Source: an uncultured bacterium (GTDB taxonomy: Bacteria > Bacillota > Clostridia > Lachnospirales > Lachnospiraceae). Taken from it: a DNA stretch of 64,000 nucleotides. Positions 1 to 8,915 of the stretch are shown here, one piece after another. Location of the stretch: NCBI GenBank assembly GCA_905214675.1, contig CAJMMS010000004.1, positions 1-64,000 on the forward strand, in the 5' to 3' direction. The notes below the pieces were generated by a model. The model was not told the origin of the DNA, did not search any database, and saw only the letters and a list, made by a program, of their open reading frames with translations. Each line of letters opens with the position of its first letter. Within the stretch, counting starts at the first letter, position 1. The position numbers and the translations under genes were made by a program.

Positions 1-2
1 AG

Positions 3-62
3 CAGCGAGTTGTCAGCGAATGGCAGATCATGGATGCACGGATCGAGCAGGAAACGCAGTAG
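3..62 (+). CDS. 3' end of a gene cut by the window edge
   Basis: An open frame runs from the window start to a TAG at 60-62 and gives a 19-residue polar, helix-prone tail (QRVVSEWQIMDARIEQETQ). It is followed within 50 bp by a good terminator hairpin, which supports it being a real C-terminus. The protein cannot be identified from this length. Confidence 0.4.
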   Translation, partial: QRVVSEWQIMDARIEQETQ

Positions 63-107
63 GTCACGGGTTCTGGCTTTTCGCAGACAGCATACGAAAA
101 AAATAAT

Positions 108-160
108 CGGTGATTTCCTTTTCGTACATGCGCCAGGAAACCACCGACAAATTTTTAGTT
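108..160. terminator. bidirectional terminator
   Basis: A 12-bp stem (108-119 with 135-146, one G-U/A-C position) is followed on the plus strand by a short T tract (from 151) and on the minus strand by a run of seven T (complement of 97-103). It separates the plus-strand partial gene from the convergent HAD gene. Confidence 0.65.
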
Positions 161-799
161 AAATAACTCCTCAAAATCTTCTATGTAATAATCTGCCGCC
201 TGGCGGATCTTTTCCTGGTCATCAACGGATGCTTCTTCCCGCATGGCTACGATCTCAAAGCCTGCACTTTTCGCCGCACAGATTCCTTTATAAATATCTT
301 CATAGACAAAGCATTCTTCCGATGAAAGTCCCAGTCTTTTTGCCGCTTCCAGATAGACATCCGGAAAGTCTTTGCCATGTGGCACTTCCATGGTGGTCAC
401 AAATGCATCAAAGCACTCCAGCACGCCATTTCGCTCAAGACAGGGTGCGATCAGCTCGTAAGCCGATGAGGTCGCCGCAGCGATGCGTGTACCGGTCTTT
501 TTCAGTTCCAGCAGATATTCTTTGGCATGGGGTTTTAATTCTACTTTCTTTGCGTAGGCTTCTGCTGCCATATCATGCCACTCCTGCACCAGATCTTCCG
601 GTTGTTCATTCAGTCTGAACCGCTCGATCGTATACTCGGCAGCCCGGTAATATCCCATCGGCGTGATCATCTCCAGATAATCCAACGGCACTTCAAATCC
701 TCTTCTGCCAAGGAAATCCACATCAATCTGCCTCCAGACCCACATCGAGTCCAGAAGCGTGCCGTCCATATCAAAAATCGCACCTTTTTTCTTTATCAT
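155..799 (-). CDS. HAD-superfamily hydrolase, beta-phosphoglucomutase/phosphatase-like
   Basis: This 214-residue protein has the HAD core: nucleophile motif DMDGT with Asp10 and Asp12, a helical cap (about 15-90), motif II around TSSAY and the acidic motif IV in VYEDIYKG. The family dephosphorylates small phosphorylated metabolites or isomerises sugar phosphates in the cytosol; the substrate cannot be read from sequence. The ATG has an AGGAGA ribosome site 6 nt upstream. It lies 38 bp downstream of asnB and is probably co-transcribed with it. Confidence 0.85.
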   Translation of the reverse strand: MIKKKGAIFDMDGTLLDSMWVWRQIDVDFLGRRGFEVPLDYLEMITPMGYYRAAEYTIERFRLNEQPEDLVQEWHDMAAEAYAKKVELKPHAKEYLLELKKTGTRIAAATSSAYELIAPCLERNGVLECFDAFVTTMEVPHGKDFPDVYLEAAKRLGLSSEECFVYEDIYKGICAAKSAGFEIVAMREEASVDDQEKIRQAADYYIEDFEELFN

Positions 800-837
800 A
801 AGTTCTCCTGTCTGTTATTTTTCATTCTTTGTCTGTT

Positions 838-2682
838 CTATGCACTCTGCTGCTCACCGAAATAAACATCGTACCATACCAGGAAGGTATAGACTGCCCA
901 GATCTTGCGGCTGTTATCTGCCAGTCCATTGTAATGATCGTCCATCAGTTTGATCAGATAATCGGTCTGAAAGAATTTTTTCGATGCTTCGCTTTCAAAT
1001 GCAGCACGTACTTTATCATAATATTTCTTTTCTTTGAGCCATACACGCGTCGGTACCGGGAATCCCAGCTTCTTACGTGTTGCCACCTGTTCCGGAAGAA
1101 TGCTGTGTGCAGCCTCACGGAAGGCATATTTTGTCTGCGTCTTGCGGATTTTATTGTCAAACGAAAGCTTTCTGGCCGTCTTATAAACTTCAATGTCCAG
1201 ATACGGAACACGCGTCTCCAGAGAATGTGCCATGCTCATTTTATCGGCTTTCTGAAGGATATCACCGATCAGCCAGAATTTCAGGTCGATATACTGCATA
1301 CGTGCGGTATCATCCAGTTTTCTGGTCTTTTCATAACAGGCTGCCGTCAGCGTCTTCGGATCTTCTGCCGGGATGCTGCTCTTTAAGACTTTCGCTTTTT
1401 CCTTCGGATGGAACAGATAGGCATTTCCGATGAAACGTTCCTCGATCGGTGTACATCCGCGGATCAGGTAATTCTTTCCTTTGAAATTCTTTTTGCTATC
1501 TTCCAGTTTTTCTTTGATCTTCTTTTTCAGACCTGCCGGCAGTACTTTAAACGGCCGCAGGGAAACCGGCTCATGATAAATGACATAACCGCCGAACAGC
1601 TCGTCCGCACCTTCTCCGGACATTACGACTTTCAGTTTGCTTGCTGCCAGTTCATCGACAAACCACAGGGCAACTGCGGACGGATCGGCCAGAGGCTCGT
1701 CCATATGATACTGTACCTTCGGCAGTACTGCCCAGTATTCTTCCGGTGTGATCACTTTCTGATGGCAGGTGCTTCCCGCATAATCTGCGATCTCTCTTGC
1801 ACGCTCCATCTCGCTGTATCTGCCATTGTCTTCTGCAAATCCCACGGTAAATGTATTCTGGAAATGTCCCTGTGCAGCAATGTAGTTGGAATCCACACCG
1901 CCGGATAACAGGGAACCTACTTCTACGTCACTGATCTTGTGTGCCTCGATCGACTCGGCAACACGCTCTTTGATCTCTTCTACGATTGCTTTCTCATCCT
2001 GGTGCTTCTCCGGTACCAGAGTCGGATCAAAATAGCGGGAAACTTTTAATTTGCCGTCTTTGTATTTCAGGCAGCATCCCGGATTTAATTTATAGATGCC
2101 TTTGAAGAAAGTCTCATCCATAGCAGAATACTGGAAACTCAGATAATGGCTCAGAGCCTTTTCATTCAGTTCTCGTTTGTACTCCGGATATTCCAGGATT
2201 GCTTTGATCTCGGATGCAAAGACCAGATTTCCGTTGATTTCCGCATAATAAAATGGTTTGATACCGAAAAAGTCTCTGGCTGCAAATAATGTTTTCTCTT
2301 TGCTGTCCCAGATGGCAAATCCAAACATTCCACGAAGCTTTTTCAGCATTTTCTCGTGATATTCTTCATATGCATGAATCAGACACTCCGTATCAGAATG
2401 GTTTGCAAACACATGTCCCTTCTCCTGGAGTTCTTTTGTAAGTTCCTGGTAGTTATAAATCTCGCCGTTAAATACGATCACCACTTCGCCTGTCTCGTTG
2501 TACATCGGCTGATTGCCGCAGTCCAGATCGATGATGCTCAGTCTCCGAAAGCCCAGTGCCACGTCTTCATCGATATAACTTCCGCCGCCGTCCGGACCTC
2601 TGTGATAAATACTTTTCATCATATTTTCGATTACCGGCTTCTGTTTGTCGTATTTTCCTGCTATTCCACAAATTCCACACAT
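838..2682 (-). CDS. asnB: asparagine synthetase, glutamine-hydrolysing
   Basis: Converts aspartate, glutamine and ATP to asparagine, glutamate, AMP and PPi in the cytosol. The protein (614 aa) begins MCGICG, so Cys2 becomes the N-terminal nucleophile of the class II glutaminase domain (about 2-190); the synthetase domain carries the PP-loop SLLSGGVDSN (about residue 260). Length fits AsnB. The ATG is preceded by AGTAGGTG. The leader holds a 222-bp structured repeat in reverse orientation (2723-2944), so the asnB mRNA probably carries it if the promoter lies upstream of it. No T-box sequence was seen in the leader. Confidence 0.95.
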   Translation of the reverse strand: MCGICGIAGKYDKQKPVIENMMKSIYHRGPDGGGSYIDEDVALGFRRLSIIDLDCGNQPMYNETGEVVIVFNGEIYNYQELTKELQEKGHVFANHSDTECLIHAYEEYHEKMLKKLRGMFGFAIWDSKEKTLFAARDFFGIKPFYYAEINGNLVFASEIKAILEYPEYKRELNEKALSHYLSFQYSAMDETFFKGIYKLNPGCCLKYKDGKLKVSRYFDPTLVPEKHQDEKAIVEEIKERVAESIEAHKISDVEVGSLLSGGVDSNYIAAQGHFQNTFTVGFAEDNGRYSEMERAREIADYAGSTCHQKVITPEEYWAVLPKVQYHMDEPLADPSAVALWFVDELAASKLKVVMSGEGADELFGGYVIYHEPVSLRPFKVLPAGLKKKIKEKLEDSKKNFKGKNYLIRGCTPIEERFIGNAYLFHPKEKAKVLKSSIPAEDPKTLTAACYEKTRKLDDTARMQYIDLKFWLIGDILQKADKMSMAHSLETRVPYLDIEVYKTARKLSFDNKIRKTQTKYAFREAAHSILPEQVATRKKLGFPVPTRVWLKEKKYYDKVRAAFESEASKKFFQTDYLIKLMDDHYNGLADNSRKIWAVYTFLVWYDVYFGEQQSA

Positions 2683-2722
2683 AATCTACACCTACTTTCA
2701 TGCACTTTAATTTTTCCATGAT

Positions 2723-2944
2723 ATGATGCCAGGGTCAAAAGTTCAAAATGTCGTTCTTGCTTGCAAGATAAGACATTTGAACTTGGGGTACTGAGTGCCA
2801 GTGGCACTCGTTTAGTGCCGACCGAAGCGGAACGTAGACCGCCAAACATGAGGAAGCAGCTATTTACACAGTAAATTTGCGGATTCCGAATGTTTACAGA
2901 ATTACGGGAGTTACTTTGTAACGGAGCAATTCGCAGGCATCATG
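2723..2944 (+). repeat. structured intergenic repeat, copy R1 (full length)
   Basis: A 222-bp element bounded by perfect 8-bp inverted ends, ATGATGCC and GGCATCAT. First arm: AAGTTCAAA...TTTGAACTT stem closing on CTTGCTTGCAAG. Second arm: GAGTGCCAGTGGCACTC followed by ACCGACCGAAGCGGAACG. The right part contains TTACTTTGTAA and GGAGCAATTCGCAG. Copies or fragments recur at 4888, 10621, 33684, 50094, 51797 and 62342. It lies between asnB and ykpA. No convincing gene was found in it; the short frame that overlaps it reads repeat sequence. Confidence 0.85.
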
Positions 2945-3084
2945 ATATCATAATATACCACTTAATTTAACAACATACCATGCAAAGATACTACAAAATT
3001 TCAAGAATATCCAGTTATTTTTTCTTATTTTTTCACATGAACCAAATATTTTGCTTCTGATATCCAGTTATTTCGTTCTGGCTC

Positions 3085-3112
3085 TTGCTTTTTTCCTGTT
3101 TTCGGTTACAAT
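3085..3112 (+). promoter_or_regulatory. candidate promoter of ykpA
   Basis: TTGCTT (3085-3090), a 16-bp spacer and TACAAT (3107-3112). The roughly 100-nt leader that follows holds two hairpins (see the leader entry). The rest of the 2945-3084 stretch is AT-rich and shows nothing else I can name. Confidence 0.5.
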
Positions 3113-3126
3113 AGAACAGGTAAAAT

Positions 3127-3171
3127 GTCAGTAATACTGACCAGAATACACGCAGCTTTTTGGCGTGTATT
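3127..3171 (+). promoter_or_regulatory. hairpins in the ykpA leader
   Basis: A palindrome GTCAGTAATACTGAC (3127-3141) is followed by a 9-bp stem AATACACGC/GCGTGTATT (3145-3153 with 3163-3171). Only a few T follow, so this is not a strong terminator. It may tune ykpA expression, as leaders of several ABC-F genes do; that is inference. Confidence 0.4.
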
Positions 3172-3216
3172 TCGTTCGATCATTCTTGTATACAATATAC
3201 TTTCTGGAGGTTAAAA

Positions 3217-4854
3217 ATGATTAGTGCAAACAATGTGACTCTGCGTATCGGTAAGAAAGCATTATTTGAAGATGTAAATATCAAATTTACTGAGGGAAAC
3301 TGCTATGGTCTGATCGGTGCCAACGGTGCCGGCAAATCCACATTCCTGAAGATTCTTTCCGGTCAGCTCGACACTACCAACGGCAATATTGTCATCACGC
3401 CCGGACAGCGTCTCTCCGTCCTGGAACAGGACCACTTCAAATACGATGCGTTCACGGTCATGGACACGGTTATCATGGGAAATCAGCGTCTCTATGATAT
3501 TATGAAAGAAAAAGATGCCATTTATGCAAAAGAGGATTTCAGTGAAGAAGACGGTATCCGTGCCAGCGAACTAGAAGGTGAATTTGCTGAAATGAACGGC
3601 TGGGAAGCGGAATCTGATGCAGCCACACTGTTAAACGGTCTTGGCATCGAACCGGATCTGCATTATACCCTGATGGGTGACTTAAACGGCAACGAAAAGG
3701 TCAAAGTCCTGCTTGCAAGAGCCCTGTTCGGCAATCCGGATATCCTGCTGCTCGACGAGCCGACCAACCATTTGGATCTCGGTGCGATCGAATGGCTGGA
3801 AGAATTCCTGATCAACTTTGAAAATACTGTTATCGTGGTATCCCATGACCGTTATTTTCTGAATAAGGTCTGCACCCACACCGCAGATATCGACTACGGC
3901 AAGATCCAGCTTTATGCCGGTAACTATGACTTCTGGTACGAATCCAGCCAGTTGATGATCCGTCAGATGAAAGAAGCAAACAAGAAGAAGGAAGAAAAGA
4001 TCAAGGAATTACAGGACTTTATCTCCAGATTCAGTGCAAACGCTTCCAAATCCAAACAGGCTACTTCCAGAAAACGTGCTCTGGAAAAGATCCAGCTCGA
4101 CGAGATCCGTCCTTCCAGCCGTAAATATCCGTACATCGATTTCCGTCCGGAACGTGAGATCGGTAATGAGGTACTGATGGTGGAAAATCTCTCCAAGACC
4201 ATCGACGGCGTAAAAGTACTCGATGATATTTCTTTCACGCTGGGAAGAAATGACAAAGTCGCTTTTGTCGGCGGCAATGAACTTGCAAAAACGGTATTCT
4301 TCAAGATCCTGATGGGCGAGATGGAACCGGATGAGGGTTCTTTCAAATGGGGTGTCACCACATCTCAGGCTTACTTTCCAAAGGACAGCACCAAAGAATT
4401 TGACAACGATCTGACGATCGTAGACTGGCTGACACAGTTCTCCGAGATCAAAGATGCAACTTATGTACGCGGCTTCCTCGGACGTATGCTCTTTGCCGGT
4501 GATGACGGTGTGAAACAGGTCCGCGTACTCTCTGGTGGTGAAAAAGTCCGCTGCCTGCTCTCCAAGATGATGATCTCCGGTGCAAACATCCTGATCTTTG
4601 ACGAGCCGACCAACCACCTGGATATGGAATCTATCACCGCTCTGAACAACGGTATGATCAAATTCCCGGGTGTGATCCTGTTTGCTTCCCACGACCATCA
4701 GATCGTGCAGACAACGGCAAACCGTATCATGGAAATCCTGCCAAACGGCAAGCTGATCGATAAGATCACTTCCTACGATGAATACCTGGCAAGCGATGAG
4801 ATGGCAAAGAAACGTCAGGTTTACAGCACAGAGGGAACTCTGGAGGACAACTAA
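3217..4854 (+). CDS. ykpA: ABC-F ATPase, YkpA/YbiT type
   Basis: A 545-residue soluble protein with two ABC domains joined by a charged linker, the layout of ribosome-associated ABC-F translation factors. The first domain has an intact Walker A (GANGAGKST) and DEPTNHLD but a degenerate signature (NGNEKV); the second has a degenerate P-loop (GGNELAKTV) with a good LSGGEKV signature and DEPTNHLD. The same pattern is what I recall for B. subtilis YkpA, so it is a family trait, not decay. The start at 3217 is chosen for GGAGG 7 nt upstream; an in-frame ATG at 3160 lies in the leader. Likely acts on the ribosome E site; not a clear antibiotic-resistance member. Confidence 0.9.
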   Translation: MISANNVTLRIGKKALFEDVNIKFTEGNCYGLIGANGAGKSTFLKILSGQLDTTNGNIVITPGQRLSVLEQDHFKYDAFTVMDTVIMGNQRLYDIMKEKDAIYAKEDFSEEDGIRASELEGEFAEMNGWEAESDAATLLNGLGIEPDLHYTLMGDLNGNEKVKVLLARALFGNPDILLLDEPTNHLDLGAIEWLEEFLINFENTVIVVSHDRYFLNKVCTHTADIDYGKIQLYAGNYDFWYESSQLMIRQMKEANKKKEEKIKELQDFISRFSANASKSKQATSRKRALEKIQLDEIRPSSRKYPYIDFRPEREIGNEVLMVENLSKTIDGVKVLDDISFTLGRNDKVAFVGGNELAKTVFFKILMGEMEPDEGSFKWGVTTSQAYFPKDSTKEFDNDLTIVDWLTQFSEIKDATYVRGFLGRMLFAGDDGVKQVRVLSGGEKVRCLLSKMMISGANILIFDEPTNHLDMESITALNNGMIKFPGVILFASHDHQIVQTTANRIMEILPNGKLIDKITSYDEYLASDEMAKKRQVYSTEGTLEDN

Positions 4855-4887
4855 ATCAGCAAGATCAGAGCTGTCTGAAGATACTTT

Positions 4888-5057
4888 ATGATGCCAGGGT
4901 CAAAAGGTCTAAATCCACATGAGCTTGCTCATAGGTGGATGAAAGACCTTGGGACCCGCCCCGATATGAGCATAAAAGTGGGATGATAATCCCACGATAT
5001 GCGAATACTGGAGAGGATTGTGGGAGTGCAACGCACGGAACAATCCGCAGGCATCAT
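4888..5057 (+). repeat. structured intergenic repeat, copy R2
   Basis: A 170-bp copy with the same ATGATGCC and GGCATCAT ends and the GATGCCAGGGTCAAAA start. Its arm uses other bases but keeps pairing: AAGGTCT with AGACCTT, ATCCAC with GTGGAT, and the apex GAGCTTGCTC. The right end reads CAATCCGCAGGCATCAT. It sits between the ykpA stop and the shared terminator, so it should be in the ykpA 3' UTR. The remainder of 4855-5175 holds only the terminator. Confidence 0.8.
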
Positions 5058-5097
5058 AGTTGGGGACTTTTGACATCCACATCACTTTATCAAAAAG

Positions 5098-5141
5098 CAA
5101 AAAGGATATGGAATCCATTTCGGAAACCATATCCTTTTTCT
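5098..5141. terminator. bidirectional terminator between ykpA and purB
   Basis: A long stem AAAAAGGATATGG/CCATATCCTTTTT (5099-5111 with 5127-5139) with T runs on both strands ends the convergent ykpA and purF-purB transcripts. Confidence 0.85.
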
Positions 5142-5175
5142 AATAAAAGAATCCTTCCATTTAAATGCGAATCTG

Positions 5176-6609
5176 TTAAACCAGAATCTCTGCTTTTACG
5201 CCCAGCAGTTCTTTGTTCTCTTCCAGGATCGGATTTACCACGTTTTTCAGGAAGTTGTCTACCTGTCTTGGTGCACGACCGACATATCTGGACGGCTCCA
5301 TGCTCTTCTGCAGTTCTTCCAGTGTCATGTTGAATGCCGGGTCTGCTGCGATCAGCTCCAGAAGGTTGTTTTCTTTTCCTTCTTCTTTGACATGTTTGCC
5401 TGCTTCCATGGAAAGTACACGGATACGCTCATGCAGTTCCTGACGGTCTCCGCCTGCTTTTACGGCATCCATCATAATGTTCTCGGTTGCCATGAACGGC
5501 AGTTCTGCCATCATATGTTTTTCGATGACTTTCGGATATACGACCAGACCGTCTACCACGTTCAGGCACAGATCCAGGATACCGTCGATCGCCAGAAATC
5601 CTTCTGGAATGGAAAGTCTCTTGTTGGCAGAATCATCCAGGGTTCTCTCAAACCACTGCGTAGCGGATGTGATCGCCGGATTCAGTGCATCTACCATCAC
5701 ATAACGGGAAAGAGATGCGATACGCTCGCTTCTCATCGGGTTACGTTTGTAAGCCATGGCGGAAGATCCGATCTGTGTCTTTTCAAACGGTTCTTCTACT
5801 TCTTTTAAGTGCTGAAGCAGACGGATATCGTTGGAGAATTTGTGTGCACTTGCAGCAATACCTGCCAGTACATTGATCACTCTGGTATCGACTTTTCTTG
5901 AGTAGGTCTGGCCGGATACCGGATAGCACTCTTTGAATCCCATCTTCTTCGCGATCATCGGATCGATCTTGTCGATGGTCTCGTGATCTCCGTCAAACAG
6001 CTCCAGAAAGCTTGCCTGTGTTCCGGTTGTTCCTTTGGAACCGAGCAGTTTCATGCTGCCAAGTACATAGTCCAGATCTTCGAGGTCCAGACAGAATTCC
6101 TGCATCCAAAGTGTTGCACGTTTTCCGACGGTTGTCGGCTGTGCCGGCTGGAAATGGGTGAATGCCAGGGTCGGCTGGTTTTTGTATTCATCCGCAAATT
6201 TTGCCAGCTCTGCCAGCACATTGACCAGTTTCTTTTTCACCAGCTTCAGTGCTTCTGTCATCACGATAATGTCGGTGTTGTCACCAACGTAGCAGGAGGT
6301 TGCTCCCAGATGGATGATACCTTTTGCTTTCGGGCACTGTACGCCGTATGCATACACATGGGACATAACGTCGTGGCGTACAAGACGTTCTCTTTCTTTT
6401 GCCACATCATAGTTGATCTCCTCTGCATGTGCTTTCAGTTCCTCAATCTGCTCGTCTGTAATGTTCAATCCAAGCTCTTTTTCTGTCTCGGCAAGTGCGA
6501 TCCAGAGTTTTCTCCAGGTACGGAATTTCATATCCGGTGAAAAAATGTACTGCATTTCCTTGCTTGCATAACGCTCTGATAATGGGCTTACGTATCTGTC
6601 TGTACTCAT
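5176..6609 (-). CDS. purB: adenylosuccinate lyase
   Basis: Catalyses two fumarate-releasing steps: SAICAR to AICAR in purine synthesis and adenylosuccinate to AMP. The 477-residue protein belongs to the fumarase/aspartase fold; the family loop is seen as GSSAMAYKRNPMRSE (about residues 255-270). The start at 6609 is set by AGGAGGAAAA just upstream and gives the canonical MSTDRY N-terminus; a longer in-frame extension into purF is not supported. It follows purF by 16 bp in the same operon. Confidence 0.95.
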   Translation of the reverse strand: MSTDRYVSPLSERYASKEMQYIFSPDMKFRTWRKLWIALAETEKELGLNITDEQIEELKAHAEEINYDVAKERERLVRHDVMSHVYAYGVQCPKAKGIIHLGATSCYVGDNTDIIVMTEALKLVKKKLVNVLAELAKFADEYKNQPTLAFTHFQPAQPTTVGKRATLWMQEFCLDLEDLDYVLGSMKLLGSKGTTGTQASFLELFDGDHETIDKIDPMIAKKMGFKECYPVSGQTYSRKVDTRVINVLAGIAASAHKFSNDIRLLQHLKEVEEPFEKTQIGSSAMAYKRNPMRSERIASLSRYVMVDALNPAITSATQWFERTLDDSANKRLSIPEGFLAIDGILDLCLNVVDGLVVYPKVIEKHMMAELPFMATENIMMDAVKAGGDRQELHERIRVLSMEAGKHVKEEGKENNLLELIAADPAFNMTLEELQKSMEPSRYVGRAPRQVDNFLKNVVNPILEENKELLGVKAEILV

Positions 6610-6625
6610 ATTTTCCTCCTGTATC

Positions 6626-8068
6626 TTACTGTTCGAATTCTCCTCTGATATCCTCCGTCGGCGGATCCAGCGGATAGTTTCCGGTAAAACATCCGGTGCA
6701 GATCGGCAGATCTCCTGCCATCTGACGCAGGCGACTGCAGTCCAGATATCCAAGACTGTCTGCTCCGATCACCTGTCTGATCTCTTCTACGGTACGGTTG
6801 TATGCAATCAACTGCTCTCTTGCAGGTACATCCGTGCCGAAGTAACATGGCCATAAAAATGGCGGTGAACTGACACGCATATGCACTTCTTTGGCTCCTG
6901 CCTCACGCAGCATGTGCACAATGCGGTCACTGGTTGTTCCACGGACGATCGAATCATCGATCATGATCACTCGCTTGCCTTCTACTGCTTCACGCAGTAC
7001 ATTCAGTTTGACCCGGACGCTGGACTCACGGCTGCTCTGCTTCGGTTTGATAAAGGTACGGCCGACATAGCCGTTTTTCACAAAAGCAGTACCGTACGGA
7101 ATGCCGGACTGAAGGGAATATCCAAGTGCTGCTGCATTTCCGGATTCCGGGACACCAACCACGATATCCGCATCCACCGGTGAATCCATCGCCAGATACC
7201 TTCCTGCCATCAGTCTGGAATGATAGACGCTCACACCGTCGATCACACTGTCCGGTCTTGCAAAGTAAATGTACTCAAACACGCAGTGTGCCGTCTGCTG
7301 CTTTTGGCACAGACGCGTGTCAGATTTGATGCCTTCCTGTGTGATCGTAACGATCTCACCCGGCAGTACATCCCTTACAAACTCTGCCCCGATCGTATCC
7401 AGTGCACAGGTTTCACTCGCAAGTACATAGGCATTTCCCCTTTTGCCGATGCACAGTGGGCGGAACCCCTGCGGATCTCTTGCTCCCATCAGTTTTCTCG
7501 GAGACATGATCACAAGAGAATAGGCTCCTTTGATCTTCTGCATGGCACGGGCAACTGCCTCTTCTGCCGTCTTGCTTCTGACACGTTCTCTCGCGATGTG
7601 ATATGCGATCACCTCGGAGTCAATGGTCGTCTGAAAAATCGCTCCGCCATATGCCAGCTCTTCCCGCAGCTCCGGGGCATTGATCAGGTTTCCATTGTGT
7701 GCAAGTGCAAGTGTGCCTTTGATATAATTCAGTACCAGAGGCTGTGCATTCTCTCTTGTGCTGGCTCCCGCCGTAGAATAACGCACATGGCCGACACCGA
7801 TGTTTCCATGAAGATTCTCCAGTTTTTCTGCATCAAACACTTCATTTACAAGTCCCATTCCCTTGCAGGAATCCACTTTCCCTTTTGGTCCTTCCGTATC
7901 ACTGACGGCGATACCACAGCTCTCCTGTCCTCGGTGCTGTAAAGCAAACAGACCATAATATATGGTCTGTGCAATATCGTTCCCGTCAAAATCATAGATG
8001 CCGAATACACCACATTCCTCGCCTGGTTTGTCATCCATTTCTCTCTGAATATGCAAATTCTCGTTCAT
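6626..8068 (-). CDS. purF: amidophosphoribosyltransferase, Fe-S type
   Basis: First committed step of purine synthesis: PRPP plus glutamine to phosphoribosylamine. The protein (480 aa) has an 18-residue propeptide, then CGVFGIY, so Cys19 is the mature nucleophile of the glutaminase domain; the phosphoribosyltransferase part has VIMIDDSIVRGTT. Cysteines at SPPFLWPCYFG and ICTGCFTG match the 4Fe-4S ligands of the B. subtilis enzyme, whose oxygen lability suits an anaerobe. AAAGGA precedes the ATG. A promoter lies 64-92 bp upstream. Confidence 0.95.
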   Translation of the reverse strand: MNENLHIQREMDDKPGEECGVFGIYDFDGNDIAQTIYYGLFALQHRGQESCGIAVSDTEGPKGKVDSCKGMGLVNEVFDAEKLENLHGNIGVGHVRYSTAGASTRENAQPLVLNYIKGTLALAHNGNLINAPELREELAYGGAIFQTTIDSEVIAYHIARERVRSKTAEEAVARAMQKIKGAYSLVIMSPRKLMGARDPQGFRPLCIGKRGNAYVLASETCALDTIGAEFVRDVLPGEIVTITQEGIKSDTRLCQKQQTAHCVFEYIYFARPDSVIDGVSVYHSRLMAGRYLAMDSPVDADIVVGVPESGNAAALGYSLQSGIPYGTAFVKNGYVGRTFIKPKQSSRESSVRVKLNVLREAVEGKRVIMIDDSIVRGTTSDRIVHMLREAGAKEVHMRVSSPPFLWPCYFGTDVPAREQLIAYNRTVEEIRQVIGADSLGYLDCSRLRQMAGDLPICTGCFTGNYPLDPPTEDIRGEFEQ

Positions 8069-8131
8069 CTGATTTCCTTTCCGTGGTTTCCATCAAACAA
8101 TTACAACTTTTCTTCTGTTATTCCGCAATTT

Positions 8132-8160
8132 ATTATAGTCTATCATTTTCTATAAAGCAA
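8132..8160 (-). promoter_or_regulatory. promoter of purF-purB
   Basis: On the minus strand TTGCTT (8155-8160), 17-bp spacer, TATAAT (8132-8137). It starts just after the sigE stop. I see no purine riboswitch in the short leader. Confidence 0.7.
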
Positions 8161-8168
8161 GTTTTTTG

Positions 8169-8915
8169 TCACTGCTCGTATCGTATCATTTCTCTTTTCA
8201 GACGTTTCATGATCTTTTTCTCCAGTCTTGAGATATAAGACTGCGAAATGCCGAGGATATCTGCCACTTCTTTCTGTGTCTTTTCTTTTCCGTCACCTCT
8301 GTTCAAACCATAGCGCAGATTGACGATCGTCTGCTCCCTGTCAGAAAGTTTTGCAATCGCACGGAACAGCAGTTTATATTCTACTTCCGTCTCCATATCG
8401 CGGTAGATCACATCCTCATCGGTTCCCAAAATATCCGACAGCAGCAGTTCATTTCCATCCCAGTCCACATTCAGCGGCTCATCGATCGAGACTTCCATTC
8501 TGGTCTTACTGTTTCTGCGAAGATACATCAGGATCTCATTTTCGATGCATCTTGAAGCGTACGTCGCCAGTTTGATGTTTTTGCCGGTATTAAAGGTATT
8601 GATCGCCTTGATCAGCCCGATCGTTCCTATGGAGATCAGATCTTCCACGCCAACGCCTGTATTATCAAATTTTTTCGCTATGTAAACCACCAGTCTCAGA
8701 TTGTGCTCGATCAGTATTCTTTTTGCTTCTTCCTGTGTTTCCGATTCCTGTTCAAGATTCTCCAGCATCCTTGCTTCTTCCTGCGCACTAAGCGGTGCCG
8801 GCAGTACATCACTGCCTCCGATATAATGCACTTCGTTTGTTCTCTGGAACCATACATTCTGCCATCCTCTTGCCATCTTGAACTGAAATTTCTGTGGGGC
8901 TGCTATTTTAAACAT
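8169..8915 (-). CDS. sigE: sporulation sigma factor SigE (pro-sigma-E)
   Basis: Mother-cell-specific sigma-70 family factor made as an inactive precursor. The 248-residue protein has a basic, amphipathic pro-region (1 to about 30) ending near [13 protein letters not shown], the usual SpoIIGA processing area, then region 2 ([42 protein letters not shown]) and region 4 with a helix-turn-helix ([19 protein letters not shown]). Its ATG overlaps the spoIIGA stop by 8 nt (ATGTTTAA), which suggests translational coupling. The AGGAGGAG ribosome site is inside spoIIGA. Confidence 0.95.
   Translation of the reverse strand: MFKIAAPQKFQFKMARGWQNVWFQRTNEVHYIGGSDVLPAPLSAQEEARMLENLEQESETQEEAKRILIEHNLRLVVYIAKKFDNTGVGVEDLISIGTIGLIKAINTFNTGKNIKLATYASRCIENEILMYLRRNSKTRMEVSIDEPLNVDWDGNELLLSDILGTDEDVIYRDMETEVEYKLLFRAIAKLSDREQTIVNLRYGLNRGDGKEKTQKEVADILGISQSYISRLEKKIMKRLKREMIRYEQ

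Noticed and set aside
2661..2849. 62-codon minus-strand frame upstream of asnB
   Set aside because: It reads through structured repeat R1 and has no ribosome site; the composition follows the repeat.
2683..3084. T-box or other amino-acid riboswitch before asnB
   Set aside because: No AGGGTGG-type T-box sequence or antiterminator was seen.
4255..4320. decayed second ATP site in ykpA as sign of a pseudogene
   Set aside because: The GGNELAKTV variant is normal in YkpA-type ABC-F proteins and the frame is intact.
8069..8168. purine riboswitch before purF
   Set aside because: The leader is too short and lacks the conserved aptamer parts.
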